DNA of 64,000 nucleotides from contig NZ_FQYO01000001.1 of NCBI RefSeq assembly GCF_900141735.1, positions 761,479 through 825,478 on the forward strand, read 5' to 3'. The notes under the pieces are model-generated. The model was not told where the DNA came from, ran no database searches, and was given only the letters and a program-made list of their open reading frames with translations. Shown here in pieces: positions 35,337 through 43,930 of this stretch; the stretch's first letter is position 1; the number at the start of each line of letters is the position of its first letter. The position numbers were made by a program, and so were the translations under genes. The DNA is from Wenxinia saemankumensis (GTDB taxonomy: Bacteria > Pseudomonadota > Alphaproteobacteria > Rhodobacterales > Rhodobacteraceae).

Positions 35337-36938
35337 TCAGTCCGCCGACTTCGTCACTTCGTCCCAGCTGGTGAGCCAGGTGGTATGCCCCTCGTATCCC
35401 TCCACCCGGTCGCGGATCGCGCGGGCGTCTGTCCTCTGGAACGAGGTGATGAGCGGCGGGGAGCTTTCCAGATACATCTGATTGAGCTCGGCGTAGATCT
35501 CCTCCCGCCGGTCGCTGTCCAGCTCGCGCGCGGCCTCGTCGACCAGGGCCTGCATCTCCGCCGGCACGTCCCAAGCGGCGCGCCATGCCATGAAGCCGGC
35601 CAGGTTCGCCTCGCGGCTGTTGTCGGGGTTCTGCGCATAGGATTGCAGGACTGCATGCGGGTCGGGCATGCGATCGCCGGTCCGGGCCGAGAAGACCTCG
35701 TAGTTCCGGGCGCGGAAATCGCCGATATGGTCACCCGGTTGCAGGTCGAGCGTGATCCCCGCCTCCGCCGCATTGGCCTGGATCGACTGGGCGATCTCGT
35801 ATTCGGGCGTCACCGGTGTCGCGTAGTAGGTCAGGCTGATCCCGTCGGGATACCCCGCCTCGGCCAGCAGCTCGGCCGCGCGCGCAGGATCGAGCGCGTA
35901 AGGATTGGTGTCCTCCATCGCGCCCGGCATCCCGGCGGGGACGATGGTCTGCTGCATGTTGCCGTAGTAGCGCATGACCGTGTCGGCGAGCCCCTCGTAG
36001 TCAATGAGGTAGCGGAAGGCCTCACGGACCTGCGGGTTCGCCAGGATCTCGTTCTCCTGGTTCAGCGCGATGTAGTAGAAGCCGACCCCCGGCGTCGTCT
36101 GGATCGTGATGGCGTCGTTCTCGGCCAGCGCGTCGAGATCCGACGAGGACAGCCGCGTCGCGATGTCGATATCACCGTTCTCGATCTGGAGCCGCTGAGC
36201 CGAGCTTTCGGGAATATGGCGCATCAGGACGCGCGTCATGGCAGGCGCGCCGCCCCAGTATCCCTCGTAGGCTTCGGCGATCAGCAGGTCGTTCGCCCGC
36301 CAGGTCCGCAACGTGTAGGGTCCCGATCCTGCATCGTTCGTCTGGAGGAAGGTGCGGCCGTAATCGTCGCCCTCGACATTCTCCTCGACAAGCTGGCTGT
36401 CGACGATGGAGGTCGAGAACGAGGCGAGCGAATAGAGCACCAGGTCGCTGTTCCAGACCTCTGGCAGCTCGACGACCAGCGTCGTGTCGCCTTCGGCGCG
36501 GATCATCTCATCGACATTCTCGGCCGTCAGCCCCCATTGCGTCAGGTCGCGCGCGGGGGCGAGGCCCATCTTCACCAGTCGACGCAGGCTGTATTCGGCG
36601 TCGGCCGCAGTCAGCGGGTTGCCCGAATGGAAGGTCACGTCGTCCCGCAGGGTGAAGGTGAAGGTTCGCCCGTCCTCGGACACCTCCCAGCTTTCGGCGA
36701 TCATCGGCTCGACGCTGGTGATATCGTCTGCGGGCAAGGTCAGGAGGCGGTCGTAGAGGTTGGCAACCACTTCGGCCGATTCGAACTGGTTCAGCTCCTG
36801 TGGGTCGAGGCCGCGCATCGAGCTCATGTTCAGGCCGATGACGAGCTGGTCGTCCGGCGTCTGCGCCAGCGTGGCAGGCGCGTGGAGCACCATCAGCGCG
36901 GCAAGGGCGACGCCCCCCAGTTTGACATTCCGTCCCAT
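35337..36938 (-). CDS. Dpp-type ABC transporter, substrate-binding protein (second system)
   Basis: 533 aa SBP_bac_5 protein with signal peptide (VALAALMVLHAPATLAQ). VEPMIAESWEVSEDGRTFTFTLRDDVTFHSGNPLTAADAEYSLRRLV and AGSGPYTLRTWRANDLLIAEAYEGYWGG are family motifs. First gene of the operon, divergent from a FadR-type GntR gene with a palindrome between. The neighbours downstream of that regulator are sugar-acid enzymes, so this 'peptide-type' importer may carry an acidic sugar or oligomer rather than a peptide. Confidence 0.87.
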   Translation of the reverse strand: MGRNVKLGGVALAALMVLHAPATLAQTPDDQLVIGLNMSSMRGLDPQELNQFESAEVVANLYDRLLTLPADDITSVEPMIAESWEVSEDGRTFTFTLRDDVTFHSGNPLTAADAEYSLRRLVKMGLAPARDLTQWGLTAENVDEMIRAEGDTTLVVELPEVWNSDLVLYSLASFSTSIVDSQLVEENVEGDDYGRTFLQTNDAGSGPYTLRTWRANDLLIAEAYEGYWGGAPAMTRVLMRHIPESSAQRLQIENGDIDIATRLSSSDLDALAENDAITIQTTPGVGFYYIALNQENEILANPQVREAFRYLIDYEGLADTVMRYYGNMQQTIVPAGMPGAMEDTNPYALDPARAAELLAEAGYPDGISLTYYATPVTPEYEIAQSIQANAAEAGITLDLQPGDHIGDFRARNYEVFSARTGDRMPDPHAVLQSYAQNPDNSREANLAGFMAWRAAWDVPAEMQALVDEAARELDSDRREEIYAELNQMYLESSPPLITSFQRTDARAIRDRVEGYEGHTTWLTSWDEVTKSAD

Positions 36939-36995
36939 GTTTCTCCTCCCTGTTGATTGGCCGGGACCGACGAGGTCTCGACATCGTGTGGTATC

Positions 36996-37005
36996 TGATA
37001 TATCA
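36996..37005. promoter_or_regulatory. candidate GntR (FadR-type) operator
   Basis: TGATATATCA, a perfect ten-base palindrome in an AT-rich pocket 58 bases from the binding-protein start and 31 bases before the regulator start. Its form fits FadR/VanR-type GntR operators, and its place suggests autoregulation together with control of the importer. Confidence 0.6.
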
Positions 37006-37035
37006 AATTTCAGACTTCAGCAAGGGATGGACGCA

Positions 37036-37746
37036 ATGGAGGACGAGCAGATCGACCGGGCGACGGACACTTCACCCCGCTTCGCGCTCGATGCGAGCGC
37101 GCGGATGTCGCTACGCGATCACGTCCGCAACCAATTGCGCATGGCGATCATTTCCGGACGCTTCGCTCCGGAGGAGAAGCTGAACGAGCGCGCCATCGCG
37201 GAGGAGTTCGGCGTCTCGACCACCCCCCTGAAGGAGGCGGTCCGCCAGCTGGAGGTCGAGGGCCTGATCGAGATCCTGCCCCGCCGCGGCATGGTCGTCC
37301 GCTTCGACGCCGATTACGCCGAGGAGATGATCCTCGCCAGGGCGGCATTGGAAAGCCCCCTCGCCGCCCTGGCCGCCCAGCGTGCCGATGAGGCCTCGCG
37401 CGGCCGGATGCAGGACATCGTGAACCGAATGCGGGACGCGACCGACCGGACCGACATCGCCGCGCTGATCGGGCTGAACGAGACCTTCCACGGCGAGATC
37501 CACGCCGCCGCGCGCAGCCGCCACCTCGCGCGGCTGGCCGCGATGCAGCAATTCTACGATGACAGCGCGCGCCGCGTGATCCATCGCAATCTTGAGGAAA
37601 GCCGGCGCGCCTTCGAGGAGCATTCGGGCATCTGCGGCGCGATCGCCGCGGGCGATGCCGACCGCGCCGCCGAGCTCATGGGCCGCCACGTGACACGTTC
37701 GGGCCGGCTCTATCTGGCGGCCGTCTTTTCCAGCAAGCAGGAGTGA
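37036..37746 (+). CDS. GntR-family regulator, FadR/FCD type
   Basis: About 236 aa. Winged helix SLRDHVRNQLRMAIISGRFAPEEKLNERAIAEEFGVSTTPLKEAVRQLEVEGLIEILPRRGMVV, then an all-helical FCD domain with metal-binding-like residues (NETFHGEIHAAARSRHLARL; HSGICGAIAAGDADRAAELMGRH). The ATG at 37036 is well spaced from AAGGG; a Met three codons upstream is too near it. Three bases separate it from the DapA-family gene. Confidence 0.85.
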   Translation: MEDEQIDRATDTSPRFALDASARMSLRDHVRNQLRMAIISGRFAPEEKLNERAIAEEFGVSTTPLKEAVRQLEVEGLIEILPRRGMVVRFDADYAEEMILARAALESPLAALAAQRADEASRGRMQDIVNRMRDATDRTDIAALIGLNETFHGEIHAAARSRHLARLAAMQQFYDDSARRVIHRNLEESRRAFEEHSGICGAIAAGDADRAAELMGRHVTRSGRLYLAAVFSSKQE

Positions 37747-37749
37747 AAG

Positions 37750-38670
37750 ATGAGCATGCATGGACGCGACAGAATCAGAGAGGCTGTCACGCAGATCTCC
37801 GGCGTGCCGGTCACGGCCTACGGCCCGGAGGGTGAGGTCGATCTGGAGATGTCCGGCCATATCGCCCGCCGGATCGGCGAGGCCGGCGTCAGAAACGTGA
37901 TCGCCGCCGGAAATACCGGTGAATTCTATGCCCTGACCTACGACGAGATTCGCCGTCTGACCGCGACGGTGGTCGAGCGGGCCGGCGAGGTCGCCTGCGT
38001 CACCGCCGCGGTCGGTCGGTCTCTGCGCGAGGCGATCGCCCTGGGTCAGGAAGCGGCCGCGGACGGCGCGGCCGGCATCATGGCCCATTATCCCGGCGAT
38101 CCTTTCGCGGGTCCGGGGGCCAAGATCGACTACTTCCGTGCCCTGGCCGATGCAATCGACCTGCCGGTCATCGCCTATCTGCGGTCGGACCGGGCCGGAA
38201 TCGACGATCTCGTCCGCCTCGCAGAGCACGACAACGTCGTCGCGGTAAAATACGCGGCCCCGAATCCCATCCAGCTTGGCGAGGCGATCCGCGCCACCGC
38301 CCATTGCGACACGATCTGGGTCTGCGGCCTTGCCGAGGGCTGGGCCCCCGCCTTCCAGGCGCAGGGCGCCCGCGGCTTCACCTCCGGGCTGGTGAACGTC
38401 TTTCCCGAAATCTCGCTGGCCATCCATGCCGCGCTCGACGCGGGCGATTACGATACCGCCCGCGCGCAGATCGACCGCATCGCGGCGTTCGAGCAGCTGC
38501 GGACCCTCAGCGACAACGGAACCAACGTAACCGTCATCAAGGAAGCGCTCGGCATGACCGGAACCCCCGCCGGGGCGGTCCGGCTGCCGGGCGTGCCGCA
38601 CCTGCCCGACGCCGCGCGGGCCCGGTTGCAGGATCTGGTGCACGGCCTGCTGCAGGAGCGCGCGGCATGA
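37750..38670 (+). CDS. DapA-family lyase/aldolase (class I, dihydrodipicolinate-synthase fold)
   Basis: 306 aa. NVIAAGNTGEFYALTYDEIRRLTATVVE carries the NTGE(F) substrate loop, VIAYLRSD holds the catalytic Tyr region, and the Schiff-base Lys is in NVVAVKYAAPNPIQ. A true DapA has YNVP where this has YLRSD, so it is a paralogue such as a 2-keto-3-deoxy sugar-acid aldolase or 5-keto-4-deoxyglucarate dehydratase. Pairing with an enolase-superfamily dehydratase supports sugar-acid breakdown to a 2-oxoacid. Overlaps the next start by 4 bases. Confidence 0.82.
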   Translation: MSMHGRDRIREAVTQISGVPVTAYGPEGEVDLEMSGHIARRIGEAGVRNVIAAGNTGEFYALTYDEIRRLTATVVERAGEVACVTAAVGRSLREAIALGQEAAADGAAGIMAHYPGDPFAGPGAKIDYFRALADAIDLPVIAYLRSDRAGIDDLVRLAEHDNVVAVKYAAPNPIQLGEAIRATAHCDTIWVCGLAEGWAPAFQAQGARGFTSGLVNVFPEISLAIHAALDAGDYDTARAQIDRIAAFEQLRTLSDNGTNVTVIKEALGMTGTPAGAVRLPGVPHLPDAARARLQDLVHGLLQERAA

Positions 38671-39809
38671 GACGCATCGACCGCATCCGGACGTTCATGA
38701 CCCGGGTGGACGACCGCCCACGGCTGCTGGTCGCCATCGACACGACCGACGGCATCACGGGCTGGGGCGAGGCCTACAATCACGGGCCCGACCGCGCCCT
38801 CCCCGCCGTCATCGACTGGTTGGAGACGCAGCTCGTCGGGGTCGATCCGTCGCGTGTCGGCTATGTCCATCAGAAGCTGATCCAGCAGAGCCGCTTTCCC
38901 CCCGGGGCCATCGGCCTCGCCGCGATCGCGGCCATCGACCACGCTTGCTGGGAGATCGCGGCCAAGGCGGCCGGCGTGCCGGTCTTCCGCTTGCTGGGCG
39001 GTCATGTGCGCGACAGGGTGGAGGTCTATGCCGGGGTCTATTCCGCACCCGATGCCCAGGCCGCCATCGACGAGGTGAATGCCTATCACGCGGAAGGCGG
39101 CTATCGCGCTTTCAAGCTCTCGCCCTGGCGGCGCAGCCCGCATGCCGGGCGCTGGGGCGAGACCTGCCGCATTGCCGCCGAGTGGTTCGGCGCGATGCGC
39201 GCCGGCCTCGACACCGAGTTCGAGCTGGCGTTCGACGCGCATGCCCAGATCGCCGAGCCCGTCCGCGCCCTGCAGCTGGCCGACGCGCTGGCTCCCTACG
39301 ACCCGCTCTTCCTGGAGGAGCCGCTGCGACCCGAGCACATGCCCGCCTGGGGGGCGCTGAAGGCGCAGATGACGGTCCCGCTCGCCACAGGCGAGTCGCT
39401 CTACAACCGCTTCGAATTCCTCGCCCTGCTCTCTGCCGGTGGAGCCGACATCATCCAGCCCGACATCGCGGTGGTCGGCGGCCTGACCGAGATGCGCCGG
39501 ATCGCGGACCTGGCGGATGCGCATTTCGCGACCGTCATGCCTCACAATCCGATGGGGCCCCTCGCCACCGCGCACAACGTCCATTTCGCAGCCGCGCAGC
39601 CGAACTTCCGCATGCTGGAGTATAAGCCGGCGCGGCATGCCCCCTGGGCGGTCGACCCCTACCTTCCCGTCGACGGTCATCTGGAGCTGCGGCACGATCG
39701 ACCCGGCTGGGGTCTGGAGATCGACGAGTCCGCGCTGGAGGACGACGGCTACGTCCACTGGGAACGGCGGATCCAGGTCAAGCGGGATGGGGGAACCGCC
39801 TATCCGTAG
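38667..39809 (+). CDS. mandelate racemase/muconate lactonizing enzyme family dehydratase
   Basis: About 380 aa. Enolase-superfamily barrel with Mg ligands in ELAFDAHAQIAEP (Asp), PLFLEEPLRPEH (Glu) and VPLATGESLYNRFEF (Glu), and a catalytic His in FATVMPHNPMGPLATAHNVHFAA, as in galactonate dehydratase (DgoD)-like sugar-acid dehydratases. N-terminal capping domain MRRIDRIRTFMTRVDDRPRLLVAIDTTDGITGWGEA. Would form a 2-keto-3-deoxy acid for the DapA-family enzyme encoded just upstream. The exact sugar acid is unknown. Confidence 0.84.
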   Translation: MRRIDRIRTFMTRVDDRPRLLVAIDTTDGITGWGEAYNHGPDRALPAVIDWLETQLVGVDPSRVGYVHQKLIQQSRFPPGAIGLAAIAAIDHACWEIAAKAAGVPVFRLLGGHVRDRVEVYAGVYSAPDAQAAIDEVNAYHAEGGYRAFKLSPWRRSPHAGRWGETCRIAAEWFGAMRAGLDTEFELAFDAHAQIAEPVRALQLADALAPYDPLFLEEPLRPEHMPAWGALKAQMTVPLATGESLYNRFEFLALLSAGGADIIQPDIAVVGGLTEMRRIADLADAHFATVMPHNPMGPLATAHNVHFAAAQPNFRMLEYKPARHAPWAVDPYLPVDGHLELRHDRPGWGLEIDESALEDDGYVHWERRIQVKRDGGTAYP

Positions 39810-40009
39810 CGATCGACCGGTTCCCGCCCGGGGGGAACAAACCCCGGCGGAGGACGGCCCTGCGATCTGCCGACGCGCGCCCTGCCGAAGGACAGGGCGC
39901 GTGTCGGGCTGGTCCATGACCGAAGGCGCGGGCACTGCGATATCACCATCCACTCGCCGTGATCGGCCCCCTACCCTGCCCGTCGCGCCCTTTCCACTGA
40001 TCGGATGCC

Positions 40010-40333
40010 ATGCTGCGCGACTTCTTCTCGTACTACCTGCCCCACCGGCGGCTCTTCCTGATCGATTTCGGGAGCGCCGTCCCTCGGCTCCCCGCTGGCG
40101 GTGACACCGAAACCGAACGCCGCATCCAGGCCGCCCTCGAGGAGCTGTCGGAGGGGCGCACGGTGCTTGTGATCGCCCATCGCCTGGCGACCATCCGGGG
40201 CGTGGACCGCATCACCGTGGTGGAGGACGGGCGCATCGGCGAGAGCGGCTCCCACCGGTCCCTGCTCGCCGCGGGCGGACTTTATACGCGGCTCGATGCT
40301 GCCCAATCGGGTGGCGTGCTGGCGGCGGAATGA
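40010..40333 (+). pseudogene. ABC exporter gene with internal deletion
   Basis: 107 codons in one frame that join two distant parts of an ABCB-type exporter. Codons 1-25 ([24 protein letters not shown]) are its usual N-terminus before the first membrane helix. From about codon 32 ([64 protein letters not shown]) it is the end of the ATPase domain with D-loop and switch His. The membrane domain, Walker A, signature and Walker B are missing, so it cannot work; more than 1 kb has been deleted, leaving the frame open. Confidence 0.8.
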
Positions 40334-40384
40334 ATATCGGAGATCGCTCGGCGGGCCGATGCATCGTCGACCGTCCTTGCCGCT

Positions 40385-41281
40385 TCAGATCCCATTGTTC
40401 GACTGCGCGCGATTGCGAGTCCTCCAATCGGTCGGAGGCAGCCCCGTCGCATGCCGAAATCGCGCCGAAAAATGGTAGGCTGAGTTGTAGCCAAGATGGC
40501 CCGCGATCTCCTTGATCGATCGGTCCGAGCTGCGGAGAAGTTCGCAGGCGCGGCGGATGCGGACCTCGGTCTGATACTGTTTCATCGACATGCCCGTCTG
40601 GCGGAGAAACAGCCGGCGCAAGGTCGGATAACTCACGCCCAATCCCTCGCTCAATTCCTCGAGCGAGGAGAGCCGCTGGCTGTGCTCGCCCAGAAGGCGT
40701 CGCGCCCGTTCCACGAGGCGTTCTTCACCGAGCGTGGGGCGCTTGAGATCCTGCAGGAGCAACGCGAGCAATTGCAGGCCGAGCGTCGATAGGCGCAGCT
40801 GGTTGGCGTAGGAATCGTCCAGTGCGAGGGCGTGAATCTGCCGGAAGATCGCCTCGGCCGGCGCACCTCCGGACCAGACGGGGCGATCGACCGGCAGCAG
40901 ACCCCTAGCCATGATCGCGTCGAAGGCGGGGCCGGTCACCTCCATCCAGTGCTCGACCCAGCCGGTGGCGGGATTCGGAGCGAACCGATGCCAGATTCCG
41001 GGATAGAGCAGGATCACGTCGCCGGGCCCGATCGGGTGGACCCTGGCGGGGTCCGGCGCTGCCGACAGCTGACCCGTGCCTTCGGAGATCAGGGCGAACT
41101 GATAGGCCTGCAACGTGCGTCCCTTCTCCCAGACGAAGTGGTGATCGTCGGGATGGCGAGCCGGTGGATACGGCGAGCCAGGCGCGATTCTCGTATGCCC
41201 GGTCGACAGCGCTGTGCAGCCGAGCGCCTCGCAGAGTGGGGTGCGTGGCAGGTAGACGAAGTAGTCGCGCAGGTCCGGCAT
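40385..41281 (-). CDS. AraC-family transcriptional regulator
   Basis: 298 aa. N-terminal cupin-like sensor domain (HHFVWEKGRTLQAYQFALISEGTGQLSAAPDPARVHPIGPGDVILLYPGIWHRFAPNP) and a C-terminal double helix-turn-helix (SSLEELSEGLGVSYPTLRRLFLRQTGMSMKQYQTEVRIRRACELLRSSDRSIKEIAGHLGYNSAYHFSARFRHATGLPPTDWR). Divergent from the sugar isomerase/importer operon and probably its activator, responding to the sugar. Confidence 0.87.
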   Translation of the reverse strand: MPDLRDYFVYLPRTPLCEALGCTALSTGHTRIAPGSPYPPARHPDDHHFVWEKGRTLQAYQFALISEGTGQLSAAPDPARVHPIGPGDVILLYPGIWHRFAPNPATGWVEHWMEVTGPAFDAIMARGLLPVDRPVWSGGAPAEAIFRQIHALALDDSYANQLRLSTLGLQLLALLLQDLKRPTLGEERLVERARRLLGEHSQRLSSLEELSEGLGVSYPTLRRLFLRQTGMSMKQYQTEVRIRRACELLRSSDRSIKEIAGHLGYNSAYHFSARFRHATGLPPTDWRTRNRAQSNNGI

Positions 41282-41436
41282 GATCAGGATTTGTATCTAA
41301 TGGAGCAGTTCTTACAAGCCGGAGCGTTTTGCCGAACGACTGTCTGCCGCTAACGTGGCATAGCAGATCACTTTTTGGATCGCCGGGGTGGCAGCGCCCC
41401 GGGGCGGGCTCAGCATCCCGCCCGAGGGAGGACGAC

Positions 41437-42876
41437 ATGACGCAGAAGGACTCGCGCCGGCCGCTGAAGGTCGGTCTTTTCGGCATCGGGCTCGACGCCT
41501 ACTGGCCTCAGTTCGAGGGGCTGGAGGAGCGTCTGCGCGGCTATGTCGAGATCGTCGCGGGCAAGCTGGCCCGGCCGGGGGTCGAGGTCGTCAATCTCGG
41601 CCTGATCGACACCCCCCAGCGCGCGGTCGAGGCGGGGCATGAGTTCCGCGCCGCCGATGTGGACGTGATCTTCCTGCATGTGACGACGTATGCCCTCTCC
41701 TCCACCGTTCTGCCGGTATTGCGCCGCGCCGGGGTGCCGGTCGTCGTGCTGAACCTCCAGCCCGAACGGGCGATCGACTACGCGGCCTTCAACGCGCTGG
41801 GAAACCGGCGGAAGATGACGGGGGAGTGGCTCGCCCATTGCGCCGCATGCCCGGTGCCCGAACTGCTGAACGTCCTCGGCCGGGCCGGGATCGCAGCGCA
41901 TCAGGTGACCGGCGTGCTCGAGGGCGACGCCCATGTCGACGCCGAGATCGAGGACTGGATCGAGGCAGCCCGCGTTGCCCATGTGATGGCCCACAACAGG
42001 CTGGGCGTGATGGGCCACTATTACGGCGGAATGCTCGACATCTATTCCGACCTGACCGCGCAATGCGCCGCCTTCGGCACCGTGATCGACTTCGTCGAGA
42101 TGGACGAGCTCGCGGCGATCCGAGGCCGGCTGACCGAGGACGAGATCGCCCCGGTCCTCGCCCGGATCGAGACCGAGTTCGACATCGAGGAGGGCTGCGA
42201 TCCGGCCGAGCTGCACCGGGCGGCCCGGACGGCCGCCGCGCTCTTCCGGATGGTGGAGGATCACGACCTCGGCTCGCTCGCCTATTACTACGTCTCGGTC
42301 CCGGGACATGCGCACGAGGACATCATCTCGTCGGTGATCCTCGGCTGCTCGATGCTGACCGCCGCGGGCGTGCCTGTCGCGGGCGAATACGAGATCAAGA
42401 ACGCGCAGGCGATGAAGATCCTCGACAGCCTCGGGGTCGGCGGATCCTTCACCGAATACTACGCGATCGACTACGACGACGACGTGGTGCTGATGGGCCA
42501 TGACGGCCCGGGCCACACCGCCATCGCCGAGGGGCGCACCCGGGTCCGCCCGCTGGAGGTCTATCACGGCAAGGTCGGGCGCGGCGTCTCGGTCGAGATG
42601 TCGGTCCGCCACGGGCCGGTGACGCTGCTCTCGGTCGTGGAGAAGGCGGGGAAGGTGTCGCTGCTCGTCGCCGAGGGGGAGTCGGTGCCCGGCCCCATCC
42701 TCGAGATCGGCAACACCAACAGCCGCTACCGTTTCGCCGCCGGAGCCCGCGCCTTCACCGAAGGGTGGAACGCGCACGGCCCGGCGCATCATTGCGCGGT
42801 CGGGGTCGGTCATGTGGCCGGCCGGATCGCCAAGCTCGGCAGGCTTCTGGACCTCGACGTGGTCCGGGTCTGCTGA
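41437..42876 (+). CDS. L-arabinose/L-fucose isomerase family protein
   Basis: About 479 aa. FGIGLDAYWPQFEGLEERLRGYVEIVAGKL is the standard N-terminus of the AraA-like COG2160 family; later RLGVMGHYYGGMLDIYSDLTAQCAAFG, metal-binding Glu/His region DIEEGCDPAELHRAARTAAALFRMVEDHDLGSLAYYYVSVPGHAHEDIISSVILGCSMLTAAGVPVAGEYEIKNAQAMKI and MGHDGPGHTAIAEGRTRVRPLEVYHGKVGRGVSVEMSV. Interconverts an aldose and ketose in the cytoplasm. A strong ribosome site (GAGGGAGGA) precedes the ATG. Substrate specificity unresolved. Confidence 0.83.
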   Translation: MTQKDSRRPLKVGLFGIGLDAYWPQFEGLEERLRGYVEIVAGKLARPGVEVVNLGLIDTPQRAVEAGHEFRAADVDVIFLHVTTYALSSTVLPVLRRAGVPVVVLNLQPERAIDYAAFNALGNRRKMTGEWLAHCAACPVPELLNVLGRAGIAAHQVTGVLEGDAHVDAEIEDWIEAARVAHVMAHNRLGVMGHYYGGMLDIYSDLTAQCAAFGTVIDFVEMDELAAIRGRLTEDEIAPVLARIETEFDIEEGCDPAELHRAARTAAALFRMVEDHDLGSLAYYYVSVPGHAHEDIISSVILGCSMLTAAGVPVAGEYEIKNAQAMKILDSLGVGGSFTEYYAIDYDDDVVLMGHDGPGHTAIAEGRTRVRPLEVYHGKVGRGVSVEMSVRHGPVTLLSVVEKAGKVSLLVAEGESVPGPILEIGNTNSRYRFAAGARAFTEGWNAHGPAHHCAVGVGHVAGRIAKLGRLLDLDVVRVC

Positions 42877-42907
42877 AAGGACGACAAACCAGGGAGGACG
42901 ACACGAC

Positions 42908-43930
42908 ATGGCACATGCAACCTTGAGGGCCGTCGCGGCCACCTGCGCCGGAACGGCGCTCGCACTGGCCGGGGGACCGGCCCTTGCGCAGGAGGGGATC
43001 ACGCCCCCCGACGCGGTGGTGCAGTTCGAACCGGTCGAGCCGGGTAGCGGCGAAGGGCTGACGATCGGCTTCACCCAGCTCGGTCTCGGCGTGCCTTTCA
43101 CCGAGGCGCTGCAATCGGGGATGGAGGCGGCGGCCGAAACGGCGGGCGTCGAGCTTATCACCTGCGACAGCAAGTTCGACGCTGCCGAGGCGCTGAACTG
43201 CGCCCGGCAGTTCCGCACCCGCGAGGTCGACGGCCTCGTCACCTTCCAGGCGGACGCCGCCGCGGCCCAAAACATCTGCGCCGAGGGGCCGCAGGTGCCG
43301 GTGATCGCGATCGACATCGAGCAGCAGCCCTGCCAGACCTCGTTTGTCGGCGCGGCCAACGCCTATGCCGGCGAGATCGTCGGCTACGAGCTGGGCCAGT
43401 ACTTCCAGGAGAACTTCGACTGCGAGCACGACGCATGGGTGTCGCTGGAATCGCTCGCGGTGGGGATCGTGAACGACCAGCGGATGGACGGCATCCGCAC
43501 CGGGTTCGAGCAGGTGTGCGGACCCGTCAAAGGTGAGCGGATCATCGATACCGGCGCCGGCGGGCAGGCCGACACGGCGCAGCGCCAGATGACCGACACG
43601 CTGACCGCGCTGCCCGGTGCCGAGCGGATCATCGTGGTCGGCATCAACGAGGACGTGGTGACCGGGGCGCTCGCCGCCGCGCGCAGCCAGGGCCGGACCG
43701 ACGACCTCTACCTCGGGGTGCAGAACTTCGATCCCGGCAACTGCCAGATCTGGACCGCGCCCGGCTTCGTCGCGGCCGCCGCCTACTTCCCCGAGCGCTA
43801 CGCCGAGCTGATCTTCCCGGCCATCATCGCGGCCGCCAACGGCGAGGAGATCGCGCCGCAGATCCTCGTCCCGCACGAGGCCATCACGCCGGAGAACATG
43901 GCCGAGATCTATCCGGGGATGTCCTGCTGA
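42908..43930 (+). CDS. sugar ABC transporter substrate-binding protein (periplasmic-binding 4 type)
   Basis: About 340 aa. Signal peptide LRAVAATCAGTALALAGGPALAQ. Ribose/galactose-binding fold: GLTIGFTQLGLGVPFTEALQSGMEAAAETAGVELITCDSKFDAAEALNCARQF, VPVIAIDIEQQPCQTSFVGAANAYAGEIVGYELGQYF. Several Cys (42xx-type spacing, e.g. ELITC, LNCARQ, ENFDC, QVCG, GNC, SC) may form disulfides. Its stop overlaps the ATPase start (TGATG). High-affinity capture of the sugar used by the isomerase upstream is inferred. Confidence 0.85.
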   Translation: MAHATLRAVAATCAGTALALAGGPALAQEGITPPDAVVQFEPVEPGSGEGLTIGFTQLGLGVPFTEALQSGMEAAAETAGVELITCDSKFDAAEALNCARQFRTREVDGLVTFQADAAAAQNICAEGPQVPVIAIDIEQQPCQTSFVGAANAYAGEIVGYELGQYFQENFDCEHDAWVSLESLAVGIVNDQRMDGIRTGFEQVCGPVKGERIIDTGAGGQADTAQRQMTDTLTALPGAERIIVVGINEDVVTGALAAARSQGRTDDLYLGVQNFDPGNCQIWTAPGFVAAAAYFPERYAELIFPAIIAAANGEEIAPQILVPHEAITPENMAEIYPGMSC

